From contig JAGBXL010000137.1 of NCBI GenBank assembly GCA_017629325.1, positions 1-5,884 of the forward strand: a stretch of 5,884 nt of DNA, in the 5' to 3' direction. Of this stretch, positions 3,945-5,884 are shown in pieces. The stretch's first letter is position 1. Each line of letters begins with the position of its first letter. This stretch comes from Clostridia bacterium (GTDB lineage Bacteria; Bacillota; Clostridia; UMGS1810). Both the position numbers and the translations under genes were made by a program. A model generated the notes under the pieces. It had not been told where the DNA came from and did not search any database. It worked only from the letters and a program-made list of their open reading frames with translations.

Positions 3945-5276
3945 GTGGGTGAAGGTGTGGAACAAAAAGCAGTAATTTCAAGTGTAACCTATGATTCAAT
4001 AGCTTATGATGCAGGTCTTGAGTGCGGTGATATTATAAAAACCGTAAACGGCAAGACTTTTTGTGATATTCTTGATTTTAAATATATGACAAGCGATGAG
4101 TTCTACACTCTGGAAATAATAAAAAAAGACGGCAGCGAAGAAATAATAGAAATATATAACGACTATTATGAAAATCTAGGTGTTGAATTTGAAAACCCGC
4201 TTATAGATAAACCCATGCTTTGCAAAAATAAGTGTGTTTTCTGTTTTATGGATCAGCTTCCGCCCAATGTGCGAAAAACCATGCTTTTTAAAGATGATGA
4301 TGTTCGTCTTTCTTTTTTGCAGGGTAACTATGTAACACTCACTAATCTTAATGATGAAGATATTGAGCGTCTTTGCAAGCTGAAGGTTTCACCAATAAAT
4401 GTGTCTGTTCATGTTACCGACGGTGAAAAAAGGGTAGAAATGCTTAAAAACCCCAATGCATCAAAGGTAATGGAAATAATGAAACGCTTTGCCGATAGCG
4501 GAATTGTTATGAATGCTCAAATTGTTTTGTGCAAAGGAATAAATGACGGCAAATATCTTGAAAAATCCATTACAGATTTAAAAAAATTATATCCCGCGGT
4601 ACGCAGTGTTTCCATAGTGCCCGTAGGTCTTTCAAAATTCCGCGATAATCTGTGCAAATTAGAGGGGTTTGACAGTAGTTCATCTAATGATGTAATATCT
4701 TTAGTTTCACCATATCAGGAAGCTTTTAAAAAAGAAATAGGCACATCTCTTGTTTATCTTGCAGATGAGTTTTATATAAATGCTGGTGTCTCTATTCCAT
4801 GCTACGAACACTACGAGGAATTTCCCCAAATAGAAAACGGGGTAGGCTTAATTGCTGCAATGAGAGACGAAATTGCCTCAGAGCTTCCCTATATTGAAAT
4901 CCCCTCAAAACCCATTTTACCAAAAACAATTGTTACATCGTATATAGCTTATGACTTTATATGCGAATGTGTTTCAAAAATAAAGGGCAAAGTTCCAAAC
5001 CTTAATATTGATGTTGTAAAAATTAAAAACGACTTTTTCGGCGATAAAATAACCGTTACAGGTCTTATATGCGGAAGCGACATTATAAATCAGCTTAAGG
5101 GAAATATAAAGAATAATACCCTTATGCTTTCCGAAAGTATGTTTAAATCAGATGAAGACATTTTTCTTGATGATGTAACTCTAAGCAAGGTGGAAGAAGA
5201 GCTTGGGGTAAGAGTTATAAAAACACAAAACACAGGCTATGGTTTTATAAAATCACTTCTTGAAACGGAGGTTTAA
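3945..5276 (+). CDS. DUF512 family protein: PDZ, radical-SAM-like and DUF512 domains
   Basis: This 443-residue protein has the clostridial DUF512 architecture. Residues about 8-70 form a PDZ-like domain (AGLECGDIIKTVNGK). Residues about 85-210 begin with Cys93-x3-Cys97-x2-Cys100 (CKNKCVFC), the classical radical-SAM motif binding a 4Fe-4S cluster and S-adenosylmethionine, followed by RLSFLQGNYVTLTNL. The rest is the DUF512 region, including ICGSDII. Function is unknown; an oxygen-sensitive modifying enzyme is inferred. It is directly upstream of der (stop to start 3 nt), a pairing I associate with many Clostridia, so a link to ribosome or protein maturation is possible. The start is uncertain: GTG at 3945 lacks a clear ribosome binding site, and GTG at 3957 (four residues shorter) could be used with the GTGGGTG upstream. 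An ATG at 3939 is followed at once by a stop. Confidence 0.92.
   Translation: MGEGVEQKAVISSVTYDSIAYDAGLECGDIIKTVNGKTFCDILDFKYMTSDEFYTLEIIKKDGSEEIIEIYNDYYENLGVEFENPLIDKPMLCKNKCVFCFMDQLPPNVRKTMLFKDDDVRLSFLQGNYVTLTNLNDEDIERLCKLKVSPINVSVHVTDGEKRVEMLKNPNASKVMEIMKRFADSGIVMNAQIVLCKGINDGKYLEKSITDLKKLYPAVRSVSIVPVGLSKFRDNLCKLEGFDSSSSNDVISLVSPYQEAFKKEIGTSLVYLADEFYINAGVSIPCYEHYEEFPQIENGVGLIAAMRDEIASELPYIEIPSKPILPKTIVTSYIAYDFICECVSKIKGKVPNLNIDVVKIKNDFFGDKITVTGLICGSDIINQLKGNIKNNTLMLSESMFKSDEDIFLDDVTLSKVEEELGVRVIKTQNTGYGFIKSLLETEV
5267..5272 (+). promoter_or_regulatory. Ribosome binding site of der inside the DUF512 gene end
   Basis: GGAGGT lies within the last codons of the DUF512 gene, 7 nt before the der ATG at 5280. 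The two genes are therefore tightly packed and probably translationally coupled. Confidence 0.85.
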
Positions 5277-5279
5277 AAT

Positions 5280-5884
5280 ATGAAAAAACCCACATTTGCC
5301 ATTGTCGGCAGACCAAATGTCGGTAAGTCAACACTTTTTAATAAGCTTATCGGCGAAAGAATTTCAATAGTTGAAGATACCCCCGGTGTAACCCGCGATA
5401 GAATATATGCCGAGGGCGAATGGCTCACAAAAAAATTTATACTCATTGATACCGGCGGTATAGAGCCTGCAAATGATGATATTATCTTAGAGCAAATGCG
5501 TCGTCAGGCAGAAATCGCCATAGAAATGGCAGATGCCATCGTGTTTATGGTAGATGTTAAGTCGGGGCTCACCTCGTCTGATAAAGACATTGCCGCAATG
5601 CTCACAAAAAGCGGAAAACCTGTTGTTCTTGTGTGCAATAAAATAGATAATGTCGGCGATGTTCCAATGGAGTTTTATGAGTTCTATAACCTTGGTCTCG
5701 ATGAACCCATGGCTATTTCTTCAACTCATGGGCTTGGCACAGGCGACCTTTTAGATAAGCTCTTTAGCTATGTTGATTTTTCAAATACCGATGATGAAGA
5801 CGATGAAAGCATAAAAGTTGCAGTTATTGGTAAGCCAAATGTTGGTAAATCATCACTCATAAATAAAATTCTTGGTGAAAACAG
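5280..5884 (+). CDS. der: Ribosome biogenesis GTPase Der (EngA), 5' part
   Basis: The first 201 residues and two further bases are present; the gene continues past the right edge, and full Der proteins have about 440 residues. Der is a tandem two-G-domain GTPase needed for 50S subunit assembly and normally essential. G domain 1 shows G1 GRPNVGKS (10-17), the switch I region with TPGVTRD (34-40), G3 DTGG (57-60), G4 NKID (120-123) and a G5-like SSTHG (147-151). An acidic linker (about 170-177, DDEDDE) leads to the second G1, GKPNVGKS (184-191). The second G domain's remaining motifs and the C-terminal KH-like domain are outside the window. The start has a strong GGAGGT site, and the gene follows DUF512 by 3 nt, indicating an operon. 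Confidence 0.97.
   Translation, partial: MKKPTFAIVGRPNVGKSTLFNKLIGERISIVEDTPGVTRDRIYAEGEWLTKKFILIDTGGIEPANDDIILEQMRRQAEIAIEMADAIVFMVDVKSGLTSSDKDIAAMLTKSGKPVVLVCNKIDNVGDVPMEFYEFYNLGLDEPMAISSTHGLGTGDLLDKLFSYVDFSNTDDEDDESIKVAVIGKPNVGKSSLINKILGEN

Overview
The window is AT-rich chromosomal DNA from an endospore-forming Firmicute, most likely a member of the Clostridia. The evidence is the complete cotJ spore-coat operon, strong GGAGG-type ribosome binding sites, canonical TTGACA/TATAAT promoters, and the DUF512 radical-SAM gene directly upstream of der, an arrangement I associate with Clostridia. I cannot resolve the genus. No mobile element, CRISPR array, rRNA or tRNA gene was seen.

Layout: (1) Positions 1-121 hold no supported gene and end in a strong bidirectional terminator hairpin. 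(2) Positions 122-1344, minus strand, hold cotJA-cotJB-cotJC, read right to left: two small coat proteins and a manganese-catalase-family coat protein. (3) Positions 1345-1509 are a divergent intergenic region with promoter-like elements on both strands. (4) Positions 1510-2313, plus strand, hold a complete PgeF/YlmD (YfiH, DUF152) gene. (5) Positions 2335-3187 are a self-contained unit: a possible operator repeat, a perfect sigma-A-type promoter, a YceD (DUF177) gene, rpmF (ribosomal protein L32, four-cysteine form) and an intrinsic terminator. (6) Positions 3207-5884, plus strand, begin with a compact structured leader ending in a hairpin plus U5. It is followed by a HAD-superfamily phosphatase, a PDZ/radical-SAM/DUF512 protein, and the 5' two-fifths or so of der (EngA), which runs off the window end.

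Two themes stand out. The minus-strand genes make part of the spore coat late in sporulation. The plus-strand genes from 2438 onward lean towards large-ribosomal-subunit biogenesis: YceD is linked to 23S rRNA, L32 is a 50S protein and Der is a 50S assembly GTPase. A DUF512 radical-SAM enzyme of unknown function sits directly upstream of der. The least explained parts are the hairpin leader in front of the phosphatase gene (3207-3258), the cysteine-containing N-terminal extension of CotJB, and the true start of pgeF, where an extended -10 element lies inside the longest reading frame. Most of the window looks like ordinary core genome; I see no convincing evidence of a wholly new multi-gene system.
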